64,000 nt of DNA from an uncultured Lachnospiraceae bacterium (GCA_910584965.1 CAJUDZ010000003.1:62001-126000), one strand, 5' to 3'. Shown: positions 43,336 through 51,915, counted from the stretch's first letter. Made by a program: numbers and translations. Notes: generated by a model from the letters alone, not told the origin.

Positions 43336-44682
43336 ATGAACGAAAACCGACAGGCGCCCTGGGAACGAGGGCCTTTAACAGTAAGCGGAAACGGCAGATA
43401 CTTCCTCTGCGGAGAGGAACCCTTCTTTTTTCTCGGGGATACCGCATGGCTGCTTTTTCACCGGCTGACGCCGGAAGAAAGTTATCTGTACCTGAAAAAC
43501 AGGAAGGAACTGGGATATAACGTCATACTCGCCGATTTCATCCATACGGCCGGCCAGCAGAACCGGGCCGGGGACAGCGCGCTTATTTCCGGAGATCCGG
43601 CAAGACCGGATACGGAAGGCGGCTTCTGGGAACATGTGGATGCGGTGGTGGAAATGGCGCGGGAACTCGGACTTTTCATGGGGCTGCTTCCCGTATGGGG
43701 CAGCAGTCTTGTAAAAAGCGGCTGTCTGAACATGGAAAACGTGGACGCATATATGGAATTTGTGCTGAAACGTTATCACGACTGCCCTCATATTATCTGG
43801 ATTGCAGGGGGAGATGTGCGCGGGGATACGGCTTGTGACGTATTCAGGCGGATGGGAAAACTGATGAAGCAGGACCGGCCCGACCGGCTTGTGACGTATC
43901 ACCCGTTTGGCAGAACGAGTTCCTCGCTCTGGTTTCATGAGGAGGCGTGGCTTGACTTCAATCTGTTCCAGTCCGGTCACAGACGGTATGACCAGACTCA
44001 GATGCAGGAATGGGACGATAATACGGCGAAAGAAGGCTGGTTTGGCGAAGACAGCTGGCGGTATGTGGAGCGTGATCTTTTAAAGACACCTGTAAAACCC
44101 GTGTTGGACGGAGAACCTTCCTACGAATGGATTCTTCAGGGACTTCATGATAAGAGCCAGCCATACTGGAAAGCGGCCGATGTGAGAAGATATGCTTACT
44201 GGAGCGTATTTGCAGGGGCTGCCGGACATGTATACGGGCACAATTCCATTATGCAGTTTTATCGGGATACGGCGGAGGAAGGGGCTTTCGGCGCCAGATA
44301 TCTCTGGACGGACGCCATTCATCATCCGGGCGGCGCGCAGATGATTCATTTGAAGAAGCTCTGCGAGCGGGTCGGTTTTGAAAAAGGACGTCCCGCAGGG
44401 GAATATCTGCTCTGCGGACAGGGAGAGCGGTATGACCGCATCAGCGTGTTTGCCGGAGAAGATTTCCTGATGGCCTATACGGTAAACGGAAGAAAGATGG
44501 ATTTGTCCCTTGAGGCGTTTGTCGGAAAAAATATGGAAGCATACTGGATGGACCCGGTGACGGGCATCTATACTTATGCGGGTACGGTGACGGGCGGCGA
44601 AAATGTTTCATTTACACCGCCGCAGCGGGAAGACGGCGAAGATATCGTATTGTTATTACAGGCGGCGGAACAGAATGCCTGA
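43336..44682 (+). CDS. GH140-like (DUF4038) glycosidase, apiosidase candidate
   Basis: A 448-aa protein with the DUF4038/apiosidase-like barrel: FFFLGDTAWLLFHRLTPEE near the N terminus, GYNVILADFIH, FWEHVDAVVEMARELGLFMGL, HIIWIAGGDVRGD (candidate catalytic Asp), LVTYHPFGRTSSSLWFH, KPVLDGEPSYEW (candidate catalytic Glu) and a C-terminal beta domain (MEAYWMDPVTGIYTYAG). GH140 members cleave apiose from rhamnogalacturonan-II side chains. No signal peptide. Start ATG 43336 with GGAAAGG 14 nt upstream; ATG 43324 is in frame. If it frees apiose, the isomerase-kinase-transketolase genes at 4.4-9.1 kb would use the product. Confidence 0.88.
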   Translation: MNENRQAPWERGPLTVSGNGRYFLCGEEPFFFLGDTAWLLFHRLTPEESYLYLKNRKELGYNVILADFIHTAGQQNRAGDSALISGDPARPDTEGGFWEHVDAVVEMARELGLFMGLLPVWGSSLVKSGCLNMENVDAYMEFVLKRYHDCPHIIWIAGGDVRGDTACDVFRRMGKLMKQDRPDRLVTYHPFGRTSSSLWFHEEAWLDFNLFQSGHRRYDQTQMQEWDDNTAKEGWFGEDSWRYVERDLLKTPVKPVLDGEPSYEWILQGLHDKSQPYWKAADVRRYAYWSVFAGAAGHVYGHNSIMQFYRDTAEEGAFGARYLWTDAIHHPGGAQMIHLKKLCERVGFEKGRPAGEYLLCGQGERYDRISVFAGEDFLMAYTVNGRKMDLSLEAFVGKNMEAYWMDPVTGIYTYAGTVTGGENVSFTPPQREDGEDIVLLLQAAEQNA

Positions 44683-44754
44683 ATGCGGTATGAGGAACGG
44701 GCCGAAACACATTTTTTGCAGACCAAAAGAAAGGCATGGGGATTCGGAACAATC

Positions 44755-46083
44755 ATGTTTACGAATAAACAGTTAAGAAAACTGGTAGTACCGCTCGTAC
44801 TGGAGCAGCTGCTTTCCGTTACGATCGGGATGGCGGATACGATGATGGTGGCATCCTGCGGGGAGGCTGCCGTATCCGGCATTTCTCTGGTGGATACGAT
44901 CAGCGTCCTTCTCATCGGATTATTCAGCGCCATGGCTTCCGGCGGAGCCGTGACGGTGGCGCAGTATATCGGCAAGGGGGACGGTGATAAAGTATCGAGA
45001 GCGTCCAATCAGCTTTTTATGTCGGTAACGGCTCTGTCGGTTGTGTTTATGGCTGTGGCGCTGATTGGAAACAGGCAGATTCTGTCGGTGATATACGGAC
45101 AGATCGATGCGGATGTGATGAGAAGCGCGCAGATTTATTTTTACTATAACGCGGTCTCTTTTCCTTTCCTCGGAATTTATAACAGCGGGGCGGCCCTGTT
45201 CAGGGCGGTGGGAAATTCCAAAGTGTCCATGCAGGTGTCCTTATTTTCCAATATCCTGAATGTGGCGGGCAATGCGCTGCTGATCTACGGGGCCGGCATG
45301 GGCGTGGCGGGGGCCGCGCTTTCCACGCTGATTTCCCGCGTTCTTTCGGCAGGGGTGATCTGTTTCATGCTGATGCGCAAAGGAGATGTGCCGGTCAGCA
45401 AAAAAATCGGGCTGGACCGTCCTATATTGAACAAAATTCTCTATATCGGCATACCGAGCGGCCTGGAGAACAGTATCTTCCAGGTGGGGAAAATACTTCT
45501 TTCCAGCCTCACCGCAAGCTTTGGAACGGCGGCGATTACGGCAAATGCCGTTACCGGAAGCGTAGGCAATTTCCAGCTGATTCCGGCGGGCGCTATTGGA
45601 ACCGCCATCGTTACCGTGGTGGGACAGTGTGTGGGAGCGGGAGAATACAAACAGGCCAGACGGTATATGTTTAAGCTGCTTTGGACGGCCTATCTTTTTG
45701 TGACGATAATCGGCATCGGGCTGATTGTGTTCCGGGAACCGATTTTCACCATGTACAATCTGAGTGAGGAGACGACCCGGCTGACAGAGAAACTTCTGCT
45801 CTATCATTGTGTCTGCTGTATGCTGATGCACCCGATGTCCTTTGCGCTGCCAAACGGACTGCGTGCGGCCGGAGACGTCAGGTTTACCATGATCGTAGCG
45901 ATCGCTTCCATGTGGATATGCCGGCTCGGCCTTGCCTATTTCCTGGCAAAAGGCCTGAATATGGGAGTTTTCGGCATATATGTGGCAATGACCGCGGACT
46001 GGCTGGTCAGGGGAATCTGTTTTCTTGTGCGGGTTCTGACCGGAAAATGGGAGAAATACATGGGCGTGCTGACGAAAGAATAG
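44755..46083 (+). CDS. MATE-family multidrug/metabolite exporter
   Basis: A 442-aa polytopic membrane protein with about 12 hydrophobic segments and MATE (MatE x2) hallmarks: LVLEQLLSVTIGMADTMMVA, SGGAVTVAQYIGKGD, YNSGAALFRAVGNSK, GIPSGLENSIFQVGKILLSSL, GTAIVTVVGQCVGAGE, FALPNGLRAAGDVRFTM. It uses Na+ or H+ to export small organic compounds. The start is ATG 44755; the ribosome-binding site AAAGAAAGG is 20 nt away, so initiation may be weak or coupled to the upstream gene, 72 bp before. It is convergent with the ATP-grasp operon, separated by a GC-rich hairpin. Confidence 0.94.
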   Translation: MFTNKQLRKLVVPLVLEQLLSVTIGMADTMMVASCGEAAVSGISLVDTISVLLIGLFSAMASGGAVTVAQYIGKGDGDKVSRASNQLFMSVTALSVVFMAVALIGNRQILSVIYGQIDADVMRSAQIYFYYNAVSFPFLGIYNSGAALFRAVGNSKVSMQVSLFSNILNVAGNALLIYGAGMGVAGAALSTLISRVLSAGVICFMLMRKGDVPVSKKIGLDRPILNKILYIGIPSGLENSIFQVGKILLSSLTASFGTAAITANAVTGSVGNFQLIPAGAIGTAIVTVVGQCVGAGEYKQARRYMFKLLWTAYLFVTIIGIGLIVFREPIFTMYNLSEETTRLTEKLLLYHCVCCMLMHPMSFALPNGLRAAGDVRFTMIVAIASMWICRLGLAYFLAKGLNMGVFGIYVAMTADWLVRGICFLVRVLTGKWEKYMGVLTKE

Positions 46084-46084
46084 C

Positions 46085-46106
46085 CGGCGGCTATTCTCTG
46101 CCGCCG
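46085..46106. other. GC-rich inverted repeat between convergent genes
   Basis: CGGCGGC (46085-46091) and GCCGCCG (46100-46106) with an 8-nt loop, directly after the MATE stop codon and 12 bp before the ATP-grasp 3' end. It may serve as a bidirectional transcription barrier, but no U-tract follows on either strand. Confidence 0.4.
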
Positions 46107-46117
46107 ATGACGGGGCT

Positions 46118-47083
46118 TCATAGTTTCAGCGTCATCAAATCCGTATATTTTAACATGCAGACGCCTTCTTCGTATTGACCGACGGCGTCTGTATTTTCGC
46201 GGCCGGCAAGATTATCCGCAATCAGCTTTGGAAAATTCATTCCGCAGACATGGGCGTGGGGATAACCGCCGCCGAAGCGGGGATTGATTTCGGAGATATA
46301 ATAGCAGCCGTTGATGCGGAAAACATCCATGTCAATGGGGCCGGCTAAGGACAGGGAGGCCGCCGTCTGCCGGATCAGGGAAAAAAGAGCTTCGTCTTTG
46401 ACGGAGACGGATTTTTCCGTTTCTCCGGCGCGCATCCGCAGTTTTTTCTTGGTAAAAATGGAAACGGGTCTGCGGGAGAGCAGGTCGACATACAGATCGA
46501 CGCCGTATTCTTCTCCCTCTGCAAACTGCTGTATCAGCATGTCTTCCGGGCTGTATTTGCAGAGAACGGAAAGCAGTTCCATGTTATCGACTTTCTGAAT
46601 GCCGATGCTGCCGCACCCGCGGACGGGCTTGATAAAAACCGGGAAGTTCATTTCTCCGGCTTCAAAGCGTTTTGTAAATTCATCCGGATTCTGACAGCTT
46701 GGGAGCACGGGAAGGCCGTTTTGCGTCATATGCCGGTAAAAGGCATATTTATCCCGGCAGAGTTCGATCGCCTGACGGTCGGAGACGATCGGCGTGATTC
46801 CGGCTTCCCGGAACAATTCGCTGTGGGAGGCGATGAGATACAGTTCATCTTCCTGCAGCGGCAGAACCGCGTCGATGCTTTCCTCCTGACAGATTTTAAG
46901 AATGGTATCGAGATAATCAGGCGAAGTCATGCGCGGTACGAGGTAATGGGCGTCCGCTTCGTAAAGAGCCGGGGCATACGGGCTGCAATCCGTGCCGACG
47001 ACCCGGCTGACACCGTTTTCGGGTTCCTTAAAGTAACGTATCAGTTTGTTTCTTGTACCGCAGCTTAATATCAGAATATTCAT
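46118..47083 (-). CDS. ATP-grasp ligase (carbamoyl-phosphate-synthase-like)
   Basis: A 321-aa protein: N-terminal Rossmann-like pre-ATP-grasp domain (NILILSCGTRNKLIRYF, VVGTDCSPYAPALYEADAHY), ATP-binding core (FPVFIKPVRGCGSIGIQKV, MLIQQFAEGEEYGVDLYVDLL) and metal/phosphate residues at PIDMDVFRINGCYYISEINPRFGGGYPH in pieces. Such enzymes join a carboxylate to an amine or thiol through an acyl-phosphate. GGGAGG precedes ATG 47083. It is second in a two-gene operon behind a PLP decarboxylase (75 bp gap). The pairing suggests synthesis of an amino-acid-derived small molecule or conjugate; substrates cannot be read from sequence. Confidence 0.9.
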   Translation of the reverse strand: MNILILSCGTRNKLIRYFKEPENGVSRVVGTDCSPYAPALYEADAHYLVPRMTSPDYLDTILKICQEESIDAVLPLQEDELYLIASHSELFREAGITPIVSDRQAIELCRDKYAFYRHMTQNGLPVLPSCQNPDEFTKRFEAGEMNFPVFIKPVRGCGSIGIQKVDNMELLSVLCKYSPEDMLIQQFAEGEEYGVDLYVDLLSRRPVSIFTKKKLRMRAGETEKSVSVKDEALFSLIRQTAASLSLAGPIDMDVFRINGCYYISEINPRFGGGYPHAHVCGMNFPKLIADNLAGRENTDAVGQYEEGVCMLKYTDLMTLKL

Positions 47084-47157
47084 AAAGCCTCCCTGTCAGA
47101 GCTGTTTATTGTGATGGAATCCGTTTGCGTTCCGTATGCCCGGAGCGCCAAAGTGCC

Positions 47158-48366
47158 TTACGCATCCTCTGTCAGCGTCGTTCCCTGTATATAGTCTTCC
47201 GGCGTCCATTTACGCCGCACCTGTATCAGACTGTCGTTACGCTTTATATAAACGGCCGGAAAATATTGGATGAAAAGCGGGTTCAGGCTCATCGTATAGC
47301 CGCCCACGTTTTCATATACGATCCGGTCGCCGGGGAACAGTTCGGGACTGTTGTCATAAGAAAACATCCGGTCGCATTCCATACAGGTGTAACCGCTGAT
47401 GATCTGCCGCGGCATGGACGCTCTTTCGCTTCCGTCTCCTTTCTCATGGAGAACATGGAAAAGATGGGAAGTCTTGATCATGGTCGCGTCGATGTTGAAA
47501 CGGCTGCCGTCCGTCATGACGTAACGGGTTCCCTTAATATCCCTCGTGTCGAAAACCGAGGTGACAAAGGCGGTGCATTTGGAGATCAGGGAAATGCCCG
47601 GTTCCACGATCAGTTTTGTGCGGTCAGGGGTAAAACATTTCGACAGTTCTTCCGCAACCGCCGGAAAGTAATCGGGATATTCGGGACGGCCTTCCATGCC
47701 GCCGCAGTAGCCGCCGCCCAAATCCACGTAAGACAGGCTGAGGTCAAATTCCTGCTGTAATCTGCAGGCCGTCCGGGCGATGGAACGGAAAATGCCGACG
47801 CTCCGGGATTTGCTGCTGGAATGCAGATGCAGGCCGGCGACGCGCACATTGGGGATTGCCCGCAATGTCTGTAAGGCGGCCGCAAATTTTCCGGTTTCGT
47901 AACAGAAGCCGAAACGTCCGCTTTCTTCGCCCATCGTCGTTTCGCCGGGACACATTTTTTCCAGATCGAAGTTCGCGCGGATGCCGACGGAAAAAGTCTG
48001 CGCCGGATGTTCGGTAGCCAGCCTGGTAAGCCAGGCGATTTCCATCCGGGAATCCAGATTGACGCAGCCGCCGGCCAAAAGGACTTCGCGGAAGGAGCTT
48101 TCGCTTTTATAGGGGCCGTTATAGATGATTTCCTGATTTTGATAGCCGAGGCGGCGGGCAAGCAGATATTCGTCTTCGGAAACGACTTCCGCATAAGCGC
48201 CGTTTTTTTTCACAAAAGAAACGAGCCAGGGGAGAGAGTTCGTTTTAAACGAGTAGCCGACCAGAAAATTGTTCCAGTTTTGCCGGAGGGAATCCGTCAG
48301 CATGCGGTAATAGTTTTGCAGAACCGCTTCGTCGATTACAAAATAAGGAGTTTGCAGCTTTTCCAT
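47158..48366 (-). CDS. PLP-dependent decarboxylase, fold-type III (LysA/ornithine-decarboxylase group)
   Basis: A 402-aa alanine-racemase-fold enzyme: PYFVIDEAVLQNYYRML, GYSFKTNSLPWLV (PLP Lys ~42), YAEVVSEDEYLLAR, VAGLHLHSSSKSRS, SYVDLGGGYCGGM (PLP phosphate-binding glycines), LIVEPGISL and the C-terminal YTCMECDRMF and YENVGGYT motifs. The SGYTCMECD segment holds the Cys that contributes to the active site across the dimer in diaminopimelate/ornithine decarboxylases. AAAGGGG lies 7 nt before ATG 48366. It leads the operon with the ATP-grasp ligase. It may be a dedicated amino-acid decarboxylase rather than the lysine-pathway enzyme, since no lysine genes are near. Confidence 0.92.
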   Translation of the reverse strand: MEKLQTPYFVIDEAVLQNYYRMLTDSLRQNWNNFLVGYSFKTNSLPWLVSFVKKNGAYAEVVSEDEYLLARRLGYQNQEIIYNGPYKSESSFREVLLAGGCVNLDSRMEIAWLTRLATEHPAQTFSVGIRANFDLEKMCPGETTMGEESGRFGFCYETGKFAAALQTLRAIPNVRVAGLHLHSSSKSRSVGIFRSIARTACRLQQEFDLSLSYVDLGGGYCGGMEGRPEYPDYFPAVAEELSKCFTPDRTKLIVEPGISLISKCTAFVTSVFDTRDIKGTRYVMTDGSRFNIDATMIKTSHLFHVLHEKGDGSERASMPRQIISGYTCMECDRMFSYDNSPELFPGDRIVYENVGGYTMSLNPLFIQYFPAVYIKRNDSLIQVRRKWTPEDYIQGTTLTEDA

Positions 48367-48400
48367 GATAGCGCCCCTTTCGGTTGATTTTTCTATTAGA

Positions 48401-48429
48401 ATATTATCCTATTTCAGAAAAAGTTGCAA
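48401..48429 (-). promoter_or_regulatory. predicted promoter of the decarboxylase/ATP-grasp operon
   Basis: On the minus strand TTGCAA (plus 48424-48429) and TAATAT (plus 48401-48406) are 17 bp apart, 34 bp before the start codon. TTGCAA also serves as the likely -35 at 57176 and 63783. Confidence 0.6.
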
Positions 48430-48492
48430 GTAAAGCGATTGTTACGAGAAAGATATCGGTATGTCCGCGGGAGCGGACGGGGAGGAGCGAAA

Positions 48493-50094
48493 ATGAAACC
48501 TGAACTGGTGATGAAAACAACAAGAAGCGCCGTTTTGAAGCTGGAAGGAGCCGGAAAATATTACGCCGAATGCAAATATGAGCTGATTGTCAACGGGGAA
48601 AGAGCGGTGGAGACCGACAGGACGGTAACGACGATACGGGATTTGGAGCCGGATACGGAATATACGGTCTGCGCGTCCTGGCGCGGAGAACGCACGAAGA
48701 GCGTGCGCTTTCGGACGGACCGGGAATACGTGACACTGAATGTCAGGAAATTCGGAGCATATGGGGACGGCGTTCACGACGATACGGGCGCGGTACAGGC
48801 CGCCGTCACGGCCTGCCCGCTTCAGAGCAGGGTGCTCTTCCCGGAAGGCGTTTATAAGGTGTCCTGCATTTTCTTAAAAAGCGATATCACGCTTCATCTG
48901 GAAAAAGGAGCGGTGATCTCGGCGTTTACGGAAAGAGACCGGGTGCCCGTTCTTCCCGGAACCATCGAAAGCAGCGACGGAAAAGAAGAATATAATATCG
49001 GAAGCTGCGGCGGCAATCCGGCGGATGTTTTTGCTTCGGTCATTACCGGAATCGGCGTGCGGAATGTGGTGATAACGGGAGAAGGCACGATCGACGGCTG
49101 TGCCGGATTTGATAACTGGTGGAAAAATCCGGTGGAAATCGATATTGCGGCCCGCCCGAAACTGCTCTTTTTAAGCCATTGCGAGAACGTAACTCTTCAC
49201 GGCATTACCGTGACCAATTCGCCCCAGTGGACCGTTCATCCGTACCGGTGCAGACAGGTAAAGTGCATCGATTTAACCATTATCAATCCGAAAAATTCTC
49301 CGAATACCGACGGATTTAATCCCGAATCCTGCGAGGATGTGCTTGTTCTCGGCACCATGATTTCCGTGGGAGACGACTGTATCGCGGTGAAATCCGGTAA
49401 AATCGAAATGGCGCTTAAAAGCCCGATGCCCGCTGAAAATCTCGTCATTAAAAACTGTTGTATGCGTGACGGACACGGTGCCGTGACGCTCGGGAGCGAA
49501 AATGCGGGCGGCGTCTTCAACGTGCTCGTAAAAGACTGCGAATTTTATCATACGGACCGGGGGCTTCGGATTAAGACCCGAAGGGGAAGAGGCGAGAAAT
49601 CCGTGATTGACGGCATTGTATTTGACAATATCGCGATGGACGGCGTGATGACGCCGATCGTCGTAAACAGTTTCTATTTCTGCGACCCGGACGGCCGGTC
49701 GCCCTATGTCGCTTCGAAAGAAAAACTGCCTGTGGACGAGCGGACGCCTTTCATCAAAAAGATGGCCTTCCGCAATATCAGGGCGGTCAACTGCCATGTG
49801 GCAGCCGCGTATATTTACGGCCTTCCGGAACGAAAGATCGAGCGGCTTGTTTTGGAGAATGTGGAGATTTCCTTTGCGGAAAACGCGCGGCCCGGCATGG
49901 CGGCGATGATGGTCGGATGCGATGAAACGGTAAAGAGCGGCATCACGGCGGTCAATGTGGAAGAAGTTGTTTTACAAAACGTCACGCTGCATGGCGTCGA
50001 GGGGGAAGAGCGGATGCTGCGGAATGTGGATACGGTGAAGGAAGAATGCGGGAAGGACGGGACAGAGGAGGATTCGACGGACACGCAGGAATGA
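48493..50094 (+). CDS. polygalacturonase-type glycoside hydrolase, GH28
   Basis: A 533-aa protein: an N-terminal fibronectin-III-like domain (~1-78, DLEPDTEYTVCASWRGE) followed by a right-handed beta-helix starting at LNVRKFGAYGDGVHDDTGAVQAAV in pieces. All four GH28 motifs are present: NTDG (~271), GDDC (~293), GHG (~326) and RIK (~359). No signal peptide, so it probably acts on imported oligogalacturonides or rhamnogalacturonan pieces as an exo-enzyme. GGAGGAG is 5 nt before ATG 48493; ATG 48424 is in frame but lies in the promoter region. Its product galacturonate fits UxaC and the dehydratases upstream. Confidence 0.96.
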   Translation: MKPELVMKTTRSAVLKLEGAGKYYAECKYELIVNGERAVETDRTVTTIRDLEPDTEYTVCASWRGERTKSVRFRTDREYVTLNVRKFGAYGDGVHDDTGAVQAAVTACPLQSRVLFPEGVYKVSCIFLKSDITLHLEKGAVISAFTERDRVPVLPGTIESSDGKEEYNIGSCGGNPADVFASVITGIGVRNVVITGEGTIDGCAGFDNWWKNPVEIDIAARPKLLFLSHCENVTLHGITVTNSPQWTVHPYRCRQVKCIDLTIINPKNSPNTDGFNPESCEDVLVLGTMISVGDDCIAVKSGKIEMALKSPMPAENLVIKNCCMRDGHGAVTLGSENAGGVFNVLVKDCEFYHTDRGLRIKTRRGRGEKSVIDGIVFDNIAMDGVMTPIVVNSFYFCDPDGRSPYVASKEKLPVDERTPFIKKMAFRNIRAVNCHVAAAYIYGLPERKIERLVLENVEISFAENARPGMAAMMVGCDETVKSGITAVNVEEVVLQNVTLHGVEGEERMLRNVDTVKEECGKDGTEEDSTDTQE

Positions 50095-50167
50095 AAAACG
50101 GCGCACGATACACCGGGACCATAAAGCGGGCATAGAATAAAGAGAAAGCACAGCGGAGGTTTGCATC

Positions 50168-50653
50168 ATGAAAAGAGATGTAACGCCGGGAATGATTTTT
50201 ACGGACATCCTCAGAGGAGGAACGCCCGATGCCACGGCATGGATACGGGGCAACGCGCAGAATCCACAGCTTAGCGGCGTCGTCAGGTTCTATTCCACAC
50301 CTTATTCGGGGGTGCTGGTCGAGGCGGAAATATTCGGGCTTCCCGATATTGCCGGGCAGTTTTCCTCGGATTTCTATGCGATGCATATACACGAAAAAGG
50401 CGACTGCACGATGCCTTTTGACAAGACGGGAGATCATTACAACCCGACGAAAGAAGAACATCCGAATCATGCGGGGGATATGGTTCCTCTGATGGGAAAC
50501 CAGGGGTATGCCTGGCTTGCGTTTTACGATAAGCGGTTCCGGATATCCGAAATCATCGGAAGAAGCGTCATTATCCACAGGATGCCGGACGACTTTAAAA
50601 CACAGCCGTCGGGGAATGCCGGAGAGAAAATCGGCTGCGGCATTATAAGGTAA
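50168..50653 (+). CDS. Cu/Zn superoxide dismutase family protein
   Basis: A 161-aa SodC-fold protein. All metal ligands are present: Cu His73, His75 (AMHIHEKGDC), bridging His90 (GDHYNP), His137 (SVIIHRMPDD); Zn His98, His101 and Asp104 (EEHPNHAGD). The structural disulfide pair is Cys80/Cys157. The catalytic Arg of GNAGxR is replaced by Lys154 (GNAGEK). It lacks any signal peptide, unlike most bacterial SodC, so it is cytoplasmic. GGAGG is 8 nt before ATG 50168. It sits alone between GH28 and the surface-glycan locus. Whether it dismutates superoxide or serves another role is open. Confidence 0.93.
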   Translation: MKRDVTPGMIFTDILRGGTPDATAWIRGNAQNPQLSGVVRFYSTPYSGVLVEAEIFGLPDIAGQFSSDFYAMHIHEKGDCTMPFDKTGDHYNPTKEEHPNHAGDMVPLMGNQGYAWLAFYDKRFRISEIIGRSVIIHRMPDDFKTQPSGNAGEKIGCGIIR

Positions 50654-50659
50654 AAAATG

Positions 50660-50690
50660 CACCGGAGGTTCGGGAGACGGGCCTCCGGTG
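50660..50690. other. 9-bp perfect inverted repeat after the SOD gene
   Basis: CACCGGAGG (50660-50668) and CCTCCGGTG (50682-50690). A T-run follows only on the minus strand (plus 50652-50657 is A6), so as a terminator it would act on leftward transcription; on the plus strand it could still slow read-through from SOD into the glycan operon. Confidence 0.55.
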
Positions 50691-50695
50691 TCAGG

Positions 50696-50724
50696 TTGAC
50701 GAAGGGAAGGCGGAAGGCTATAAT
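50696..50724 (+). promoter_or_regulatory. strong predicted promoter of the surface-glycan locus
   Basis: TTGACG (50696-50701) and a perfect TATAAT (50719-50724) at 17-bp spacing, one of the best promoter matches in the window, 34 bp before the GT52-like gene. Confidence 0.75.
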
Positions 50725-50757
50725 AGACGGGAAGAGAGAAAGGGCCTGGTCATTGCT

Positions 50758-51831
50758 ATGAAAGAACGAATCTACGTCTGCCACACTTTTTATCATGTAT
50801 ATGTGGCATGTTTAAAAGAATGCTATCTGCCTGAAAAAAAGCGGGGACAGGCATCGCTTGTGCTCAGCACCATGTCGAACCGGTTCGGTAATTTGAAGGA
50901 GCGTGCCGAAAAATGCGGCCTGTTTGAAGCGGTATACATGTTCGATGAAAAAGAGGATGTTTTTTTCCCGGAACTGTCCAAATACCATAAAGACCGGGGG
51001 AATATTGTGCTGAATATGTTTGCCCGCATGAAATACACGAAGCTGCTCGGGAAGCTCCAGGAGCCGTATGTGCCGGTGGATTTCCGGGAATACCGGGATA
51101 TTTATGTTTTCTGCGATTCGGATCCGATCGGTTACTATTTAAGCTATCGGAAAATCCATTATCATGCGGTGGAAGACGGTTTAAACTGCATTCAGTATTA
51201 TGATACGGCCAGATACGACAACAAGGGGCATTTTGGGTTAAAAGCGTGGATGGCCGCCCATAACCTGATTTTTATACAGAACGGCTACGGAAAATATTGT
51301 CTGGATATGGAAATCAACGATAAGAGCGTGGTGCCTTTTCCATGTGAAAAATATATCGAACAGCCGCGGGCACAGCTCGTCGAACATTTATCGGAAGCGG
51401 ATAAAAATATTCTGATTCATCTTTTTATCGAAAATATGGACGAGCTGTTAAAAAAGCTATATTGCAGCGAGGCGGAAAAGATGCTCGTGCTTTCGGAACC
51501 GCTTTGCGGTCTCGAAGTGCGGAAACGGATTTTTTCGGATATTATCCGGGAATACGGAGAAAGCGGAGGAAAGAAAATGCAGGTGCTGATCAAGCCGCAT
51601 CCGCGGGATGTGCTGGATTATACGAAAGAATTTCCGGAACACATCGTATTAAGCGGCATGTTCCCGATGGAAATCCTGAATTTTATTCCGGGGCTCTCCT
51701 TTAAAAGAGTTGTCTCGGTGCTGACGGTTCCAAACGGGATTCAGTTTGCGGAAGAAGTGCTGTTTCTCGGAGAGGATTTTCTGGACAGATACGAGGCGCC
51801 CGAACTGCACAGACAGAACGAGCATCTTTGA
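50758..51831 (+). CDS. glycosyltransferase, GT52/sialyltransferase-like
   Basis: A 357-aa soluble protein. The N-terminal MKERIYVCHTFYHVYVACLK and the later VLIKPHPRDVLDY followed by GMFPMEIL resemble the donor-binding region of GT52 and related capsule/lipooligosaccharide sialyltransferase-like enzymes, where HP motifs contact the CMP-sugar. Identity beyond this is weak, so the donor may not be CMP-sialic acid. ATG 50758 follows AGAAAGG by 14 nt. It opens the surface-glycan locus and is followed by a separately promoted ABC exporter. Confidence 0.6.
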   Translation: MKERIYVCHTFYHVYVACLKECYLPEKKRGQASLVLSTMSNRFGNLKERAEKCGLFEAVYMFDEKEDVFFPELSKYHKDRGNIVLNMFARMKYTKLLGKLQEPYVPVDFREYRDIYVFCDSDPIGYYLSYRKIHYHAVEDGLNCIQYYDTARYDNKGHFGLKAWMAAHNLIFIQNGYGKYCLDMEINDKSVVPFPCEKYIEQPRAQLVEHLSEADKNILIHLFIENMDELLKKLYCSEAEKMLVLSEPLCGLEVRKRIFSDIIREYGESGGKKMQVLIKPHPRDVLDYTKEFPEHIVLSGMFPMEILNFIPGLSFKRVVSVLTVPNGIQFAEEVLFLGEDFLDRYEAPELHRQNEHL

Positions 51832-51856
51832 CTTATGTCGGCGGTTGTGATAAAGT
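51828..51856 (+). promoter_or_regulatory. predicted promoter of the ABC exporter gene
   Basis: TTGACT (51828-51833) overlaps the stop of the preceding gene; TAAAGT (51851-51856) lies 17 bp on and is preceded by TGA (extended -10). Confidence 0.5.
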
Positions 51857-51915
51857 GGAAGGAATGGAAATTTTCTGCATGGATTGCGGAAAGTGTTGGA
51901 TGAAAAGGGACCGGT

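Noticed and set aside
46085..46106. Standard intrinsic terminator after the MATE gene
   Set aside because: The stem is good but no U-tract follows on either strand, so it is listed only as an inverted repeat.
46118..48366. Carrier-dependent antibiotic-type pathway identical to BtrJ/BtrK
   Set aside because: No acyl carrier protein, acyltransferase or aminoglycoside gene is in the window; only the enzyme pairing is similar, so it is reported as a hypothesis.
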